A stretch of 64,000 nucleotides of DNA, taken from assembly GCF_002092855.1 (NCBI RefSeq), contig NZ_LVLC01000001.1:62001-126000 (forward strand). The letters are read 5' to 3'. Positions within the stretch are counted from its first letter, which is position 1. Each line of letters begins with the position of its first letter. The notes below the pieces were generated by a model. That model was given only the letters and a program-made list of their open reading frames with translations. It had not been told where the DNA came from and searched no databases. Shown piece by piece: positions 46,248 to 58,251 of the stretch. The DNA is from Campylobacter concisus (GTDB taxonomy: Bacteria > Campylobacterota > Campylobacteria > Campylobacterales > Campylobacteraceae). The translations under genes and the position numbers were made by a program.

Positions 46248-48104
46248 TTAGATAGCTTTTATCATTACTCTCGTTAGTAGCTCTGAAAATTTGGCAGGAT
46301 TTTCTAGGCTCATGCCCTCATTTAGCCTTGCCATATCAAGAAGCAAAGGCGCTATGTCATAAACCATCGCCTCATTTTTTTCAAGTTTTGCAAAGATTTC
46401 ATGATCAGCGTTGATCTCCAAGATCGGTTTAATTTTTGGAGCATTTGCACCTTGTCCCATTTGTTTAAGCATCTCTTGCATAGCGTAATCAGGATCGTTT
46501 TTATCGTAAATTAGCACCGCAGCCGAGCTTGATAGTCTTGAGCTTAGTCTTACATCTTTGACTTCATCTTTTAAAATTTCTTTCATTTTAACAAGCGTAT
46601 TTGCAACCTTGCTCTCATCGACCTTCTCATCGCTTTTTATCTCGTCGTTTATGTCAGCGTGTGAGACTGATTTTAGAGGTGTTTTGTCAAAATAATTTAC
46701 CATTGGCATTACGATCGTATCGATCTCTTCATCCATAATAAGCACTTCGATGTCGTTTTTCTTAAAGCTCTCAAGAAGCGGCGAATTTCTTAGCATATTT
46801 TCATTGTTGCCGCTGATGTAGTAGATTGACTTTTGATCCTCTTTCATCGCCTCTTTGTACTCTTTTAGGCTGATAAGCTCATCTCTTTTTGAGCTTTTAA
46901 ACAGACAAAGATCTAAAATTTGCTCTTTTTCAGCGTTAAAGCCGTAAAGTCCCTCTTTTAAAACCTTGCCAAATAGTTTGTAAAATTTTATGTATTTTTC
47001 ACGATCGTTATCTTTTAGCTTTGCAAGCTCGCTTAAAATTTTCTTCACGCTTTGCTCTTTGACGCTTCTCATGATCGCATTTTCTTGTAAAATTTCACGG
47101 CTTACATTTAATGGTAGATCCTCAACATCAATGATACCCTTGATGAATCTTAAATATGGCGGCAAGAGTTCTTTTGCATCATCTGTGATAAAGACTCTTT
47201 TCACATAGAGTTTCACGCCACTTTGATAATCAACCCTAAATAGATCAAACGGCTCGGTGCTTGGCACATAAAATAGAGTTGAATACTCGATCTTGCCCTC
47301 AGCTTTTGTGTGTATGTAAAGGAGCGGATCGCTACTATCGTGTGAAATTTGCTTATAAAAGTCGTTGTAATCTTGCTCTTTTAGGCTAGCTTTATTTAGC
47401 CTCCAAAGCGCATTTGCCTTGTTTATCTGCTCATTTTTGGTCTCATAAGAGCCCTCTTTTTCGCCTTCTTTTGGAGCGACATAGTTCTCTTTATCCATAA
47501 AAATAGGATAAGGAATGTGATTTGAATACTTCTTGACTATCTCTTCTATACGCCAAGAATTTGCAAACTCATCATCGTTTAAATGCAAGATGATGTCCGT
47601 TCCAAAGTTATCTTTTTGGGTGTCTTCGATCTCATAGCTTTTTGCATCAGATGTCCATTTATAGGCTTTGTCGCTAAGTGCTCGTTTGCTTATGACCTCG
47701 ATCTTGTTTGCCACCATAAATGCTGAGTAAAAGCCAACACCAAACTGACCGATCAGCGAGCTATCTTTTTTGGCATCGCCGCTTAAATTTTTCATAAAAC
47801 CTTTTGTGCCACTTCTTGCGATGGTACCTAAATTTGCGATGAGCTCGTCCTTATCCATGCCGATACCATTGTCGCTGATGGTTAAAGTCTTAGCTTTCTC
47901 ATCTACTTTGATGTCGATCCTCGGAGTGTAGCTTAAGTTTTTATATTTTTCATCGGTCAAGCAAAGGTAGTTTAGCTTGTCAAGAGCGTCATTTGAGTTT
48001 GAGATGAGCTCTCTTAAAAATATCTCTTTGTTTGAGTAAAGAGAGTGGATCATCAAATTTAAAAGGTCATTGACCTCGGTTTGAAATTCAAATTTATCTG
48101 CCAT
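46248..48104 (-). CDS. htpG: Chaperone HtpG (Hsp90)
   Basis: HtpG is the bacterial Hsp90, an ATP-driven dimeric chaperone. The 618 residues begin with [34 protein letters not shown] in short blocks, the GHKL ATPase start. They contain [25 protein letters not shown] and the middle-domain [12 protein letters not shown], and they end in the dimer domain. AAGGAAAG precedes the ATG. A minus-strand TATAAT at 48136-48141 is the promoter, and a HAIR-like inverted repeat lies just upstream of it, pointing to HspR control. Confidence 0.97.
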   Translation of the reverse strand: MADKFEFQTEVNDLLNLMIHSLYSNKEIFLRELISNSNDALDKLNYLCLTDEKYKNLSYTPRIDIKVDEKAKTLTISDNGIGMDKDELIANLGTIARSGTKGFMKNLSGDAKKDSSLIGQFGVGFYSAFMVANKIEVISKRALSDKAYKWTSDAKSYEIEDTQKDNFGTDIILHLNDDEFANSWRIEEIVKKYSNHIPYPIFMDKENYVAPKEGEKEGSYETKNEQINKANALWRLNKASLKEQDYNDFYKQISHDSSDPLLYIHTKAEGKIEYSTLFYVPSTEPFDLFRVDYQSGVKLYVKRVFITDDAKELLPPYLRFIKGIIDVEDLPLNVSREILQENAIMRSVKEQSVKKILSELAKLKDNDREKYIKFYKLFGKVLKEGLYGFNAEKEQILDLCLFKSSKRDELISLKEYKEAMKEDQKSIYYISGNNENMLRNSPLLESFKKNDIEVLIMDEEIDTIVMPMVNYFDKTPLKSVSHADINDEIKSDEKVDESKVANTLVKMKEILKDEVKDVRLSSRLSSSAAVLIYDKNDPDYAMQEMLKQMGQGANAPKIKPILEINADHEIFAKLEKNEAMVYDIAPLLLDMARLNEGMSLENPAKFSELLTRVMIKAI

Positions 48105-48168
48105 TTTTCTTTCCTTGTTTTAAAATTTTTGGCAGATTATAACACAAAGTGATAAAAATATACTTAAC

Positions 48169-48189
48169 CTTGATAGCATTACTATCAAG
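48169..48189. promoter_or_regulatory. HAIR-like inverted repeat upstream of htpG (candidate HspR operator)
   Basis: CTTGATA-N7-TATCAAG, part of a longer 10-bp perfect stem (ACCTTGATAG / CTATCAAGGT), has the spacing of the HspR operator HAIR (CTTGAGT-N7-ACTCAAG). It lies in the divergent gap between htpG and the chemoreceptor gene, about 28 bases upstream of the htpG -10 box. A T run on the plus strand also makes it look like a terminator, but no plus-strand transcript is known to need ending here. Confidence 0.55.
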
Positions 48190-48312
48190 GTTTTTAAATT
48201 AATTTTTTAAAATGATTTCAAAAAAGTTATAGTTTATGAATAAAATAATAATGATAATTTATTAATTATTATTAATTATGCATTCTTGTATAAAGTTTAT
48301 TTAAAATAGTAC

Positions 48313-48318
48313 TATAAT
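48313..48318 (+). promoter_or_regulatory. -10 element of the chemoreceptor gene
   Basis: A perfect TATAAT lies 33 bases before the ATG at 48351, and AAAAAGGAG follows as the ribosome binding site. Confidence 0.5.
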
Positions 48319-48350
48319 CAAGGCGAAAATTTTTAGAAAAAGGAGACAAA

Positions 48351-50327
48351 ATGAATTTACGAAGCATTTTGGTAAAAGTTTCAGCAACGATTGCTACGGT
48401 TTTGGCAGTATCTATGACTTGTTTTGTTGTATATACATCAAATATTTTAGAGCGCGAGATAAAAGATGGTGTGCTTACAACAGTAGAACAAAACGTCCAG
48501 CTTGCTATGAATACGGTTAAATTATTTGAAAAAGATAATGTAAGTAGTGCAGAGCTAATAATGAGTGTTTTTAAAGAGATGATTGGAAAAATTTCAACTA
48601 ATCACCAGATGAGCAAAACTGACAAATACGAGGCGATAGAACTAATATCTCAAAATGGTATTTTAAACAATAACTACGATATTCTAGATAAATTTAATAA
48701 CGCTACAAAAGGCGGAATTTCAACCATTTTTGCAAAATCGGGTGATAATTTTTTAAGAGTTAGTACATCGGTGACGAAGGCTGATGGTAGTAGAGCTGTT
48801 GGTACGATGATTGACAAAAACGGTCAAGCCTATAAAAATATCATGAATAAAGAGAGGTATATAGGTGTTGTAAATTTATTTGGACGCAACTATATGAGTA
48901 TTTATGATCCTATTATTGAAAATAACGAGGTAATAGGAATTTTATTTGTTGGTTATGATCCTACCGAGGGATTAAACAATATGAAAAAGACTTTTTCTGA
49001 GATGAAACTTGGTAAGCATGGATATTTTTCTCTTTACAATACTAAAACTGGCAAATTTGACTTTCATCCAACCAAGACAAATCAAGAGCTAAGTAGCGAA
49101 TTAAAAACTACTATGGATAATATTGTTAAAAAAGGAAAAGGTATTGAGCCTATTATAATTGATGGGGTTGACTGCATAGTTGCTTTTGAGTCATTTGATA
49201 AACTAGACTGGATGGTTTTAGGTTCAGCTGTTACTGATGATTTTTTAACACCACTAAAAGTAGTTAGTAAAAATTTCATCATAGCAAGTATCATAGTTAC
49301 CTTGCTTTTGATAGCTGTTTCGATGCTCTTACTTAAAAAGATGGTTGCAAATCCTATTGATAGACTAGGAACAAATTTAAATGCGATAACATCTGACTTT
49401 ACAATTAAAATTCCTATTTATGGTAAAGACGAGATAGCTAAGATAAGTAAAGATATAAATGATTTTATTGAAAGAATAAGAATATTAATAAGTGATACAA
49501 AGCACCTTTCAAGCGAAAATAGCTCCGTTGCAAATGAGCTTAGTTCTACATCTCTTCAGACAGGCAAACGTGTAGAAAAATCAACTGAAATAGTAGAAGA
49601 GACAAATCAAAGATGTAAAGTAATGCAAGAAAATATGAAAGAATCTTTAGCGGTAGCTCAAGCTGGCAAAGACGATCTTCAAAAAGCAAGCACACATATA
49701 AAAACGGCAACTGAAGCTATAAGATCGCTATCAGCGCAGATTATTGATTCAGCTAATGTAGAAAATCAAATGGCTGATAAGATCGATCAGCTTAGCCGTG
49801 ATGCCGAGCAGGTAAAATCAGTTCTTGTTGTTATCAATGATATAGCTGATCAGACAAATTTACTTGCACTTAACGCAGCTATTGAGGCTGCAAGAGCAGG
49901 TGAGCATGGACGTGGCTTTGCCGTTGTTGCTGATGAAGTTAGACAGCTAGCTGAGAGGACTCAAAAGAGTTTAACTGAGATAAATGCTACTATTAACGTC
50001 ATTGTCCAAGCGATCAATGATAGTAGCGAGCAAATGGGTATCAACTCTAAGCAGATCCAAGAGCTAACTCACGTGGCAAGCGATGTTGAAAAAACTATAA
50101 ATGTTATGAGTGAGACAATGAATAACGCTATAGCAATGTCTGATAAGACTATGCAAGACTACATCGCAACTGGCAAAAATATAAATGAAATCATGGAAGG
50201 CATCTCAAATATCAACCAAATTTCATCTGAAAATGCTAGAAGTGTCGAAGAGATAGCTTCAGCAGCAGAACATCTAAATAAGATGACAGATGCATTAAAT
50301 TCAAAACTTAGTGTCTTTAGAACTTAA
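48351..50327 (+). CDS. Methyl-accepting chemotaxis protein with a periplasmic Cache domain
   Basis: A transmembrane chemoreceptor of 658 residues: helix 1 (about 8-28), a periplasmic region of about 270 residues of single-Cache/Cache_3-Cache_2 type ([21 protein letters not shown] in parts, [29 protein letters not shown]), helix 2 (about 308-328), HAMP (residues about 330-385), and a cytoplasmic signalling domain with the hairpin tip [19 protein letters not shown] and [16 protein letters not shown]. The ligand cannot be told from sequence. A small-molecule carboxylate or amino acid is typical of this domain. There is no C-terminal CheR-tethering pentapeptide. Monocistronic with its own terminator. 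Confidence 0.93.
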   Translation: MNLRSILVKVSATIATVLAVSMTCFVVYTSNILEREIKDGVLTTVEQNVQLAMNTVKLFEKDNVSSAELIMSVFKEMIGKISTNHQMSKTDKYEAIELISQNGILNNNYDILDKFNNATKGGISTIFAKSGDNFLRVSTSVTKADGSRAVGTMIDKNGQAYKNIMNKERYIGVVNLFGRNYMSIYDPIIENNEVIGILFVGYDPTEGLNNMKKTFSEMKLGKHGYFSLYNTKTGKFDFHPTKTNQELSSELKTTMDNIVKKGKGIEPIIIDGVDCIVAFESFDKLDWMVLGSAVTDDFLTPLKVVSKNFIIASIIVTLLLIAVSMLLLKKMVANPIDRLGTNLNAITSDFTIKIPIYGKDEIAKISKDINDFIERIRILISDTKHLSSENSSVANELSSTSLQTGKRVEKSTEIVEETNQRCKVMQENMKESLAVAQAGKDDLQKASTHIKTATEAIRSLSAQIIDSANVENQMADKIDQLSRDAEQVKSVLVVINDIADQTNLLALNAAIEAARAGEHGRGFAVVADEVRQLAERTQKSLTEINATINVIVQAINDSSEQMGINSKQIQELTHVASDVEKTINVMSETMNNAIAMSDKTMQDYIATGKNINEIMEGISNINQISSENARSVEEIASAAEHLNKMTDALNSKLSVFRT

Positions 50328-50353
50328 GAGCTTATCTACAAGCTAATATTTTT

Positions 50354-50379
50354 AGGTCTAGCCCTTGCTAGACCTTTTT
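50354..50379 (+). terminator. Terminator after the chemoreceptor gene
   Basis: AGGTCTAGC pairs perfectly with GCTAGACCT around CCTT, followed by five T. Confidence 0.85.
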
Positions 50380-50469
50380 AAATTTATTGATAAAATTTCT
50401 AGTATATAAAATCAAATTTTTATAGATAATGATATAGAGTAGGAGCTTTGTAAATTTGCAAAGCCAAAT

Positions 50470-51138
50470 TTATTTTCTATTTTCGTCTAGGACTTTTTGC
50501 ATATTCTCTCTAGTTGCCTCTAGCCAGTTTTCTTTTGAAGTATCGACTAGATCAAGGCAAAAGAGCTTGATATCTGCTTTTTTAAAGCTAAATTCTTTTA
50601 CTTTCATAGCATCGCTTCCTACTATAACGATAGGTTGAACTTTTAAATTTAGCTTTTCAACTAACATCTTTGCACCACCTTTAAAAGGCAAAAGCTTATT
50701 AGTTTGAGATCTAGTTCCTTCAGGGAATATCGCTAAAACGCGGCCATTTTCAACTCTATCTTTTGCTTCGCTTAAAAGCTTTATTAACGAGTGTTTATTT
50801 TCACGTTCAACCGCTATCATTTTTGGCAAGCTTAAAATTTTACCAATTATAGGAATTTTGCCGATCTGCGCCTTTGCGATCCAGCATACATTTTTTGGGT
50901 GAAGCTCTTCGATGACGATGATATCAAGCATGCTTTGGTGGTTTATGAGCAAGATATTTGCTTCATCACTAAAATTGCCTATCACTTCAAGTTTATATCC
51001 ACCAAAAAACCTTTGCGATCTTCCCCAAAATTTTCTTATGGCTCTATTTTTGTCATTAAATAGCCACATAAAAAAGACGACAAGAATAACGCTGATAATA
51101 AACTCAATAGCAAAAAATAAAGCTCTAATTTTTGACAA
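50470..51138 (-). CDS. plsC: 1-acyl-sn-glycerol-3-phosphate acyltransferase
   Basis: PlsC acylates lysophosphatidic acid to phosphatidic acid at the inner membrane. The 222 residues have one N-terminal membrane helix (about 8-27), the catalytic NHQSMLDI (HxxxxD type) and the acceptor-binding FPEGTRSQ. Basic residues are frequent, as in peripheral membrane enzymes. It is the last gene of a minus-strand run; its start overlaps the upstream SH3-domain gene by 14 bases. The order matches the one I know from C. jejuni. Confidence 0.92.
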   Translation of the reverse strand: MSKIRALFFAIEFIISVILVVFFMWLFNDKNRAIRKFWGRSQRFFGGYKLEVIGNFSDEANILLINHQSMLDIIVIEELHPKNVCWIAKAQIGKIPIIGKILSLPKMIAVERENKHSLIKLLSEAKDRVENGRVLAIFPEGTRSQTNKLLPFKGGAKMLVEKLNLKVQPIVIVGSDAMKVKEFSFKKADIKLFCLDLVDTSKENWLEATRENMQKVLDENRK

Positions 51139-52420
51139 GATTATCCTTTTTTACCCAGCCAATCTTACCATCAGCAAATAAAATTTTTGAGTAGTCACCT
51201 TTTGTGTCTAAAATTTCTACATTTTCATTTTTACGGGATGTGTAAAAGATGGTTGAGTTTTTTGTAGGCAAGATCGAAACGCTAATATCTGGTTTTAGAA
51301 CAGCCTTACCAAAAGGGTTGTAGGTGTAAATTCCAAGTGCTATAAAAACGGCTGCTACGAAAAAGTAGCTAAGCCTTCTGCGCCAAATAGCTAATAATAA
51401 AAAAATTACCACACAAGAGTAGATCGTGACATCTTTATAGGTGCTAAACTCACTTTGTTTTGGATTTAGTCCGATTTGTGTGCTGACATCGTCATCTTCG
51501 ACACTCACTGGTAAAGAAAAGCTTTCAAATTTAGCCTTTTTTAGGTTGTAGTAGTTAAAGTCAAGCGATTTTTTGTTTGGCTTAAATACTGCAAAATAAT
51601 ATGCGCTTTGTGAGTTAAAGTCGCCATTTATCGTATCTACGCCTTGCTTTAAGATTGTCTTATTTTCTATATTAAAAGCACTTAGATCTACGTTGTTACC
51701 ATAAATTTCTACAACCATGATATTGTTTATATCATCAAATTTTGTTGTCTTAAATTTCTTAACTTCAAGATTATCAGCCACGATATGGTTGTAGTTCTCA
51801 TCACTTCTAAGCTCTTTTAGCTTTGGTAAAAAGATATTTATACTTGAGCTTTGATAGTTTTCGCCATTTCTTTTTAGATCCAAGCCAACTTTTAAAGTCT
51901 TTGCATCAATGCTTGTTGCCTCAAGATAAAAAGTACCTACATATTTGTTGTCTTCGCTTTTTACCCATTGAAAATTTTTCTTATTTAGCCATTTGATATT
52001 TGTTTCATCAAGCTGTGTCTCAAACTCAAACTCAAAGTCATTTTGTGTATCAGCCACTATCTCAACACTAAAAATTTCTCCTATAACAACATTTTTTGGT
52101 ACATTTGTGGCTTTTAAAAGAAGCTCTTTTACTTTGATCTTGTCATATACTTGATTGTCTGGAACACTAATATCTGGCTCGTTTGTTGGCACGATGTTTC
52201 GCATCTGCTCTGGAGTGATACGCTCTGGCTGTGGTGACACAAATTTTCTTGAAAAATCTTGTTCTTTTGGCGGTTTTTGAGTTTTTGGATTTGAAGTAGG
52301 GCTATTTACAAATTTATCCTCCCTAGCTTCGTCCATCATGTCAAAAACGCTTACTTCATCGGTATTTACAGCAAATAAATTTAGTACGAGTAGGGAAATA
52401 AAAAGAAAATGTTTTACCAA
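51125..52420 (-). CDS. Membrane-anchored protein with a C-terminal SH3-like domain
   Basis: The 431-residue protein has a signal peptide (FLFISLLVLNLFAVN), a proline-rich linker (about 40-85) and a beta-rich periplasmic region (about 95-310). Two close membrane helices follow (about 335-370), then a C-terminal bacterial SH3-like domain with ILDTKGDYSKILFADGKIGWVKK. It is conserved at this position in Campylobacter, between plsC and purQ, without a known function. The two-helix hairpin followed by an SH3-like end recalls BatD-type proteins only in outline. It overlaps purQ by 7 bases. Confidence 0.75.
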   Translation of the reverse strand: MVKHFLFISLLVLNLFAVNTDEVSVFDMMDEAREDKFVNSPTSNPKTQKPPKEQDFSRKFVSPQPERITPEQMRNIVPTNEPDISVPDNQVYDKIKVKELLLKATNVPKNVVIGEIFSVEIVADTQNDFEFEFETQLDETNIKWLNKKNFQWVKSEDNKYVGTFYLEATSIDAKTLKVGLDLKRNGENYQSSSINIFLPKLKELRSDENYNHIVADNLEVKKFKTTKFDDINNIMVVEIYGNNVDLSAFNIENKTILKQGVDTINGDFNSQSAYYFAVFKPNKKSLDFNYYNLKKAKFESFSLPVSVEDDDVSTQIGLNPKQSEFSTYKDVTIYSCVVIFLLLAIWRRRLSYFFVAAVFIALGIYTYNPFGKAVLKPDISVSILPTKNSTIFYTSRKNENVEILDTKGDYSKILFADGKIGWVKKDNLVKN

Positions 52421-53079
52421 ACTAGGCCTTTTAGCATCTTCATACCATCATCTGTACCTAAAATTTTCTCACAAGCACGCTCAGGATGAGGCATAAGGCC
52501 AAATATTCTTTTGCTTTCATCACAGATTCCAGCTATATTGTCGACTGAGCCGTTTGGATTTATTTCGTTACCTTTAGCATCACAGTATTTTAGTAGCACT
52601 TGATCGTTGTCGTAAAGGCCTTTTAGAGTGTTTTCATCAGTGTAATAGTTGCCCTCGCCATGAGCAATAGGGATATTAACCACTTCATTTTTGGCTAAAT
52701 TTGCTAAGAATTTATTGTTATTTGAGATTACCTTTAGGTGGTGGTATTTTGAGACGAAATTTAAATTTTCATTTCTTCTCATCGCACCCTTTAAGAGTCC
52801 AAGCTCAAGCAGCATCTGAAAACCATTGCAAATTCCTAAGATATAGCCGCCTTTTTTTGCATGCTCTTTTACAGCTTGCATAGCTGGACTAAATTTAGCT
52901 ATCGCAGCTGTTCTTAGATAATCTCCATAGCTAAAACCACCAGGTAAAACGACTAGATCAGCATCTATTTTATCTTCTTTGTGCCAAATGATCTGTGTTT
53001 GGCATCCAAGTAATTTAAATGCGTGAGCTGTATCTTCTTCGCAGTTTGTGCCAGGAAAAAGTATTATCGCTACTTTCAT
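52414..53079 (-). CDS. purQ: Phosphoribosylformylglycinamidine synthase, glutaminase subunit
   Basis: PurQ releases ammonia from glutamine for the fourth step of purine synthesis, with PurL and PurS. The 221-residue class I amidotransferase has the catalytic cysteine in GICNGFQMLLELG (about residue 84) and the His/Glu pair in GLMPHPERACE near the C-terminus. The N-terminal ILFPGTNCEEDTAHAF and FSYGDYLR are PurQ signatures. It overlaps purS by 4 bases. The purL gene is not in this window. Confidence 0.95.
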   Translation of the reverse strand: MKVAIILFPGTNCEEDTAHAFKLLGCQTQIIWHKEDKIDADLVVLPGGFSYGDYLRTAAIAKFSPAMQAVKEHAKKGGYILGICNGFQMLLELGLLKGAMRRNENLNFVSKYHHLKVISNNNKFLANLAKNEVVNIPIAHGEGNYYTDENTLKGLYDNDQVLLKYCDAKGNEINPNGSVDNIAGICDESKRIFGLMPHPERACEKILGTDDGMKMLKGLVW

Positions 53080-53312
53080 AGCACGATCTCATAGTCTTCG
53101 ATGACGGTATTTGCTAAAAGCTCTTCACACATCACTTTTAGTTGCTCATTCGCTTTAGCTTTATCACTCTCATCGATATCTAAAACGATTTGTTTGCCTA
53201 TTCTGACATTTGATACACCGCTAAATCCGAGAGAATTTAAAGCATGCTCCACTGCTTTGCCAGCAGGGTCAAGGACCCCACTTCTTAATGCTATATTTAC
53301 AACAGCTTTCAT
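53076..53312 (-). CDS. purS: Phosphoribosylformylglycinamidine synthase, PurS subunit
   Basis: PurS is the small subunit that bridges PurQ and the short form of PurL. The 78-residue protein has the family pattern LRSGVLDPAGKAVEHALNSLG (in parts), VRIGKQIVLDID and a C-terminal MCEELLANTVIEDY. It lies between purC and purQ in one operon, with AAGGAC before the start. Confidence 0.94.
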   Translation of the reverse strand: MKAVVNIALRSGVLDPAGKAVEHALNSLGFSGVSNVRIGKQIVLDIDESDKAKANEQLKVMCEELLANTVIEDYEIVL

Positions 53313-53320
53313 CTTTGTCC

Positions 53321-54031
53321 TTACGATAAAATTCTTCTTAAAACTTCTTCATAAGCGACTTTTACGCTACCAAGATCTTGCCTAAATCTATCTTTGTCAA
53401 GTTTTTCATTGGTTTTAGCATCCCAGAATCTACAACTATCAGGGCTTATTTCATCAGCTAGAATGATATTGCCATCTTTGTCGATACCAAATTCTATTTT
53501 AAAATCAACTAGTTTTAGATCTCTTTCGGCAAAAAATTTAAATAATATAGAGTTGATCTCTCTTGCTGTGTGTCTTAGAGTTTGAAGATCTTTTTCACTC
53601 TTTACTAATCCCATAATTATACAGTGCTCATCGGTTACTAATGGATCGTGCAAATCATCATTTTTGTAGTAGAACTCAACAAGAGTAAAAGGTAAAACCG
53701 TGCCTTCTTTTATGCCAAGTCTTTTGCTTAGTGAGCCAGTTGCGATATTTCTAACAACAACTTCAAGAGGTATGATCTCACATTTTTTGACTACTTGCTC
53801 AGTGTCGCTAATAGTCTCAACTAAGTCAGTCACGATGCCTTTACTCTCCAAAAGCTTAAAAAGCTGTGTTGAAATTTTATTATTTAATGCGCCTTTACCA
53901 GCTTCGTTGCCTCTTTTTTGAGCATCAAATGCTGTTAGATCGTCTTTAAATTCAGCCACAAGCAGATTTGCATCATCTGTGGCATACATTTTTTTACCTT
54001 TTCCCTCGTAAATAAGCTCTCTTTTTTGCAT
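53321..54031 (-). CDS. purC: SAICAR synthetase
   Basis: PurC joins aspartate to CAIR with ATP to give SAICAR. The 236 residues contain [49 protein letters not shown] and [13 protein letters not shown], all family signatures. AAGGAG precedes the ATG. It is the first pur gene of the run purC-purS-purQ and begins 18 bases after ctpA. Confidence 0.96.
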   Translation of the reverse strand: MQKRELIYEGKGKKMYATDDANLLVAEFKDDLTAFDAQKRGNEAGKGALNNKISTQLFKLLESKGIVTDLVETISDTEQVVKKCEIIPLEVVVRNIATGSLSKRLGIKEGTVLPFTLVEFYYKNDDLHDPLVTDEHCIIMGLVKSEKDLQTLRHTAREINSILFKFFAERDLKLVDFKIEFGIDKDGNIILADEISPDSCRFWDAKTNEKLDKDRFRQDLGSVKVAYEEVLRRILS

Positions 54032-54049
54032 GGAGATCTCCTTCTAAAT

Positions 54050-55354
54050 TTATTGTTTTATTTTTAAAATTTTGATCGTATCAATTGCTGTTTTTAATTG
54101 AATATCTTCATCAACTTTTTTTTGCGTGATTATCTTTTTATCATCTTTTGCTTCAGTTTTATTGCCCTCGCTTGTAGGATTTATCTTGTTTAGCTCGCTT
54201 TTTAGGTGTGCTTTTAACTCGTTCTCTTTGATACTAAATGCACTATCGTCGCTTTGTGGCACTTTGCCAGGATGCACGACTACATCAGGTGTTACGCCAA
54301 CTGCTTGGATAGTTCTGCCACTTGGCAAGTAGTATCTTGCAATAGTTAGCCTTAATGCTTCTGTATCGTCTATTGGAAGGATTACTTGAACGCTTCCTTT
54401 GCCAAAGGTATTTTCGCCAATTATTACAGCACGTTTATGATCTTGAAGTGAGCCGCTTACGATCTCGCTAGCACTAGCACTTCCGCCATTTACTAGTGTA
54501 ACAAGCGGTAGTTTTGAAAGAGTTTTACTCGCACTTGCTTTATACTCTACATTTTCAGATGCGTCGCGACCTTTTTGAGAGACGATGACGCCGTTATCTA
54601 CAAAAAGATCAACTAGATCAACAGCTTGATTTAAAAGTCCGCCAGGATTGTTTCTAAGATCAAGTATGATGCCACTTGCTTTTGGATATTCTTTGATCGC
54701 ATCTTTTACCTTTGTAACAACATTTTTATCAAAATTTGTAACACGTACGTAAAGAATGTTGTCATTTTCTATCATTTTTGCATAGACAGACTCAACCTTT
54801 ATAAGATCTCTTATGATCTTTACATCAAATGGTTTTTGCTCACCTTTTCGCAAAATTGTGATAGTTATTGGAGTTTTTGGCTTACCGCGCATTTTATTTA
54901 CAGCTTCATCTATCGTTGTGCCGATAGTCGAGTTACCATCTATTCTTAAGATGATATCGCCCGATTTTATACCTGCTTTATCAGCTGGGGTATCTTCTAT
55001 CGGTGAGATAACGGTTAGTGCGCTATCTTTCATGCCAACTGTTATGCCAAGGCCACCAAATTCTCCGCTTGTTTGCACCTGCATATCTTTGTAGGCTTTT
55101 TCATTTAAAAAACTTGAGTGAGCGTCTAAATTTTGCATTAAACCAGCGATAGCTTTATCGATGATCTCTTTAAATTTAATGTCATCAACATAGTATTTTT
55201 CAACGGTTGAAATTGTTTTTGTAAGCTTTGAAAGTGCTTCAAGCTTCGCACTTGCTTCGTCTTCACCCTTTGCAAAAAGTGCATTCACTGCTACGCTTGA
55301 GATAAGCAAGGCACCTGTAATTTTTAGTGCAAAAAATCTACTAAATTTATTCAA
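54050..55354 (-). CDS. ctpA: C-terminal processing protease (S41 family)
   Basis: A periplasmic serine protease with a Ser-Lys dyad that trims C-termini of envelope proteins. A signal peptide (ITGALLISSVAVNALFAKG) is followed by the PDZ domain (about 90-165: GGLGITVGMKDSALTV, PADKAGIKSGDIILRIDG). The S41 core has RNNPGGLLNQAVD, the catalytic serine in NGGSASASEIVSGSL and lysine in GENTFGKGSVQ. 434 residues is normal. AGGAGA lies before the start. It heads the minus-strand run and is divergent from clpB. Confidence 0.95.
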   Translation of the reverse strand: MNKFSRFFALKITGALLISSVAVNALFAKGEDEASAKLEALSKLTKTISTVEKYYVDDIKFKEIIDKAIAGLMQNLDAHSSFLNEKAYKDMQVQTSGEFGGLGITVGMKDSALTVISPIEDTPADKAGIKSGDIILRIDGNSTIGTTIDEAVNKMRGKPKTPITITILRKGEQKPFDVKIIRDLIKVESVYAKMIENDNILYVRVTNFDKNVVTKVKDAIKEYPKASGIILDLRNNPGGLLNQAVDLVDLFVDNGVIVSQKGRDASENVEYKASASKTLSKLPLVTLVNGGSASASEIVSGSLQDHKRAVIIGENTFGKGSVQVILPIDDTEALRLTIARYYLPSGRTIQAVGVTPDVVVHPGKVPQSDDSAFSIKENELKAHLKSELNKINPTSEGNKTEAKDDKKIITQKKVDEDIQLKTAIDTIKILKIKQ

Positions 55355-55511
55355 AATTTCTCCTATAATTTTTGGCTCAATTCTATTAGCTTTTGGCTAA
55401 AAAAAGTATAAATTTAAGCTTATATTTTTGCTTTTGGATAGTTTTTGATACAAATTTATAACAGCAAATTTTAGCAATTAAATAAAAAGAGTGACAAGCA
55501 TTATAAAAATA

Positions 55512-55541
55512 CTTGACAATATAAGACTAAAGTTATATAAT
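55512..55541 (+). promoter_or_regulatory. clpB promoter with an overlapping HAIR-like operator
   Basis: TTGACA (55513-55518) and TATAAT (55536-55541) with a 17-base spacer form a full-consensus sigma-70 promoter, unusual in Campylobacter where the -35 is normally weak. CTTGACA-N7-ACTAAAG (55512-55532) covers the -35 box and most of the spacer and matches the HspR operator (CTTGAGT-N7-ACTCAAG) at 11 of 14 positions. A bound repressor would block RNA polymerase directly. Confidence 0.65.
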
Positions 55542-55573
55542 GGCAACCATATAAAATAATCCAAGGAGATTTA

Positions 55574-58147
<2,574 letters not shown>

Positions 58148-58158
58148 CTTCAAATTTA

Positions 58159-58185
58159 CTTGGCAGGTTGAATCAACTTGCCAAG
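58159..58185 (+). terminator. Terminator after clpB
   Basis: CTTGGCA and TGCCAAG pair, and the inner GTTG/CAAC extends the stem through one G-T pair. It is 11 bases past the clpB stop and lies before the convergent pit end. Confidence 0.75.
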
Positions 58186-58251
58186 CTTTCATATAAAATT
58201 TATACAAAAAATATCTAAAAAATAGGGCGGTTTAGCTATTTAAAAATATAA

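Noticed and set aside
48168..48195. Rho-independent terminator between htpG and the chemoreceptor gene
   Set aside because: The stem and T run fit a terminator on the plus strand, but the site lies between two divergent promoters with no transcript to end. The CTTGATA-N7-TATCAAG geometry favours an operator. A short unknown RNA ending here is not excluded.
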